64,000 nucleotides of DNA, taken from NCBI GenBank assembly GCA_050943135.1, contig JBMNOP010000009.1, positions 71,430-135,429 of the forward strand, read 5' to 3'. The position numbers were made by a program, and so were the translations under genes. The DNA comes from RUG695 sp050943135 (GTDB lineage Bacteria > Planctomycetota > Planctomycetia > Pirellulales > Thermoguttaceae). Under the pieces are notes generated by a model, which was given only the letters and a program-made list of their open reading frames with translations, did not search any database and was not told where the DNA came from. This document shows, one piece after another, positions 62,961 to 64,000 of the stretch; position 1 is the first letter of the stretch, and the number at the start of each line of letters is the position of its first letter.

Positions 62961-63081
62961 AAAGACCTCTCTTATAGGAAGTTCCATAAACCCCAAAAAC
63001 CCCAAACATTGCCAGATCCCCGGCGTATGACTTAAAACACCCTCCCAGCTACGGTAAAATGATATTCCACGCGTGAGCTTA

Positions 63082-63097
63082 GAGCCTATCCTAAAAA
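63082..63097. repeat. left terminal inverted repeat of the IS5 element
   Basis: 16 bases GAGCCTATCCTAAAAA, matching the right end (63984-63999) at 15 of 16 on the opposite strand. Confidence 0.88.
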
Positions 63098-63109
63098 CCT
63101 TGTTTTATT

Positions 63110-63583
63110 TCATGTTATCAATTTGCCCAAGGTAATAAAGGCACAGGCGAGATGAACCATGGCGATGTAATTCATCGGCTTCTTTTCCCATCGGATAAGA
63201 ATACGTCGGAATCTATTCAGCCAGCTATGAGTTCGCTCGACAACCCAACGTCTGGCCTTTTGACCTGTCTTACGCTTGATGTCTTGCGCTTCCTCGCCCC
63301 GACTTCTCACATGAAGCGTGTACCCAAACTCGGCGGCAAGGTCCTTGATGTCATCCCCCACATAACCCGCGTCAAGACAAAGATGCTGGCGATGATACGC
63401 CTTGATCTCCGGGCGGGCGATAGGAATGCTTTCAAGCGTCGCGCGTGCCAATTTCACATCATGGCGATTGGCTCCATCCATAACAAAACCAAGCGGAATT
63501 CCGTTTTGATCGGTCAGCATACTCCGTTTAACCCCTGCTTTTCCGCGATCTGTCGGATTTCTCCCTGTCTTTTCCCCCCCCAA
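63110..63583 (-). CDS. IS5-family transposase, C-terminal frame (orfB)
   Basis: The 157-residue frame has CLDAGYVGDD (second D of the DDE triad) and VVERTHSWLNRFRRILIRWEKK (Glu plus the IS5 signature). It starts in the G-run that ends the first frame; read as a fusion it would continue the N-terminal part. Not made from its own start as far as can be seen. Confidence 0.88.
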   Translation of the reverse strand: MGGEKTGRNPTDRGKAGVKRSMLTDQNGIPLGFVMDGANRHDVKLARATLESIPIARPEIKAYHRQHLCLDAGYVGDDIKDLAAEFGYTLHVRSRGEEAQDIKRKTGQKARRWVVERTHSWLNRFRRILIRWEKKPMNYIAMVHLACAFITLGKLIT

Positions 63584-63923
63584 GCGGTGATTTCGTCATC
63601 GTTCCATCCATCGATTGCCACTTCCAACCAATACCGACTTTATCGTCATAGGCGAGGAGTCCAACCTCCCAAAGTTTTTGGAAGAAACCGGCTCTCGTCC
63701 ATTGCTGGAATCGCAAATGAGCCGTTGAGGACGAACAGATCCCCGTCGCATTTAACGCATTCCACTGACAGCCTGTCTTGGCGACAAAAAGGATGGCGTC
63801 GAATACCTTTCGGTCATCGACTCGCGGCCGCCCTCTCCCGCGCGGATGATGGTTTTCACGAACGGGGATATACGGTTTTATCACTTCCCACATTTCGTCC
63901 GATACTTTATATGGATTCTGCAT
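63528..63923 (-). CDS. IS5-family transposase, N-terminal frame (orfA)
   Basis: The 131-residue frame has the IS5-type N-terminus (YKVSDEMWEVIKPYIPVRE, DDRKVFDAILFVAKTGCQWNALN) and SMDGTMTKSPLGG with the first Asp of DDE. After eight Gs (63574-63581) the frame shifts; the second frame is reached by +1 (or one G less). So one G deletion or slippage gives the full enzyme of about 265 residues. Confidence 0.88.
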   Translation of the reverse strand: MQNPYKVSDEMWEVIKPYIPVRENHHPRGRGRPRVDDRKVFDAILFVAKTGCQWNALNATGICSSSTAHLRFQQWTRAGFFQKLWEVGLLAYDDKVGIGWKWQSMDGTMTKSPLGGGKDREKSDRSRKSRG

Positions 63924-63983
63924 AATGCCTCCTTCATGTTATTCCATATTGTTTTTATCGGATCATTGCGCAGTTTTATTTGA

Positions 63984-63999
63984 TTTTTAGGATAGGTTC
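63984..63999. repeat. right terminal inverted repeat of the IS5 element
   Basis: Reverse complement reads GAACCTATCCTAAAAA; matches the left end with one change. It stops one base before the end of the window. Confidence 0.87.
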
Positions 64000-64000
64000 T

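Larger units (their letters stand above)
63082..63999 (-). mobile_element. IS5-family insertion sequence (IS427-type), about 918 bp
   Basis: Terminal inverted repeats are GAGCCTATCCTAAAAA at the left and GAACCTATCCTAAAAA (reverse strand) at the right, with one mismatch. TA precedes the left end; the right flank begins with T at 64000 and the window stops there, so a TA target duplication cannot be checked. It holds the two transposase frames. Copy number unknown. Confidence 0.9.

Noticed and set aside
1..64000. CRISPR arrays, prophage or defence genes
   Set aside because: No regularly spaced direct repeats, no Cas, phage structural or known restriction genes were seen.

Overview
The window looks like chromosomal core DNA from a member of the Planctomycetota (PVC group). 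The evidence is the mix of gene families: DUF11/TPR secreted proteins of the OmcB-like type, a one-pass Ser/Thr kinase with an extracytoplasmic tail, zinc-ribbon and GYF membrane proteins, a DUF4838 protein, a CpsD-like ATPase lacking the P-loop lysine, betaine-lipid genes, and many two-to-six gene runs on the minus strand. Base composition is moderate and even, and only the last 0.9 kb is clearly mobile. The genus cannot be named from this sequence. A full Na+-NQR together with an [FeFe]-hydrogenase maturase (HydF) suggests an organism that lives at least partly without oxygen and may use a sodium gradient.

Layout. 1-402: 3' end of a sigma-54 activator. 523-5055: minus-strand run of lipoprotein, SpoU-type RNA methyltransferase, polytopic GT39-like protein and STN-like secreted protein. 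5304-8930: sat, a small membrane protein, an M50 protease and hemC. 8983-12161: ExeA-like ATPase, degenerate CpsD-like ATPase and a single-span membrane protein, divergent from rny (12380-13945). 13951-16638: a polytopic membrane protein and a Tat-type WD40-like lipoprotein. 16635-20230: tRNA-Ala, rpsB, tsf, terminator, pyrH, frr. 20693-26762: DUF11/TPR protein, beta-propeller lactonase and a Ser/Thr kinase. 26967-30701: purA, smpB and a membrane glycosyltransferase. 30737-35820: plsC, a zinc-ribbon membrane protein, pfkA, a PfkB-family kinase and an AI-2E-family transporter. 36021-42192: nqrABCDEF. 42676-49224: a deoxyribosyltransferase-like protein, queC, prfB, argC, an NAD-dependent epimerase, btaB and btaA. 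49452-50930: NtrC-type regulator. 51187-53175: DUF4838 protein with its own promoter and terminator. 53256-55501: hydF and a secreted coiled-coil protein. 55751-59149: hemL and a second DUF11 protein. 59143-62960: UvrD-type helicase and two poorly known proteins. 63082-63999: an IS5-family element whose terminal repeats are both visible.

How the genes work together. Translation and RNA turnover are covered by rpsB, tsf, frr, prfB, smpB, rny, tRNA-Ala and the SpoU enzyme. Tetrapyrrole synthesis by the C5 route is represented by hemL and hemC at separate loci. Energy and carbon functions are NQR, pfkA, the PfkB-family kinase and HydF. Envelope functions dominate the remainder: betaine lipid synthesis (btaA/btaB), PlsC, two GT39-like proteins, the CpsD/ExeA-like cluster and the DUF11 proteins. 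Several good sigma-70-like promoters can be read directly, including an unusual perfectly symmetric pair facing opposite ways between the kinase gene and purA.

No CRISPR array, prophage, toxin-antitoxin pair or known defence island was seen. The best candidates for something little described are the three-gene ATPase/membrane cluster at 8983-12161, the four-gene envelope run at 523-5055, and the symmetric divergent promoter.
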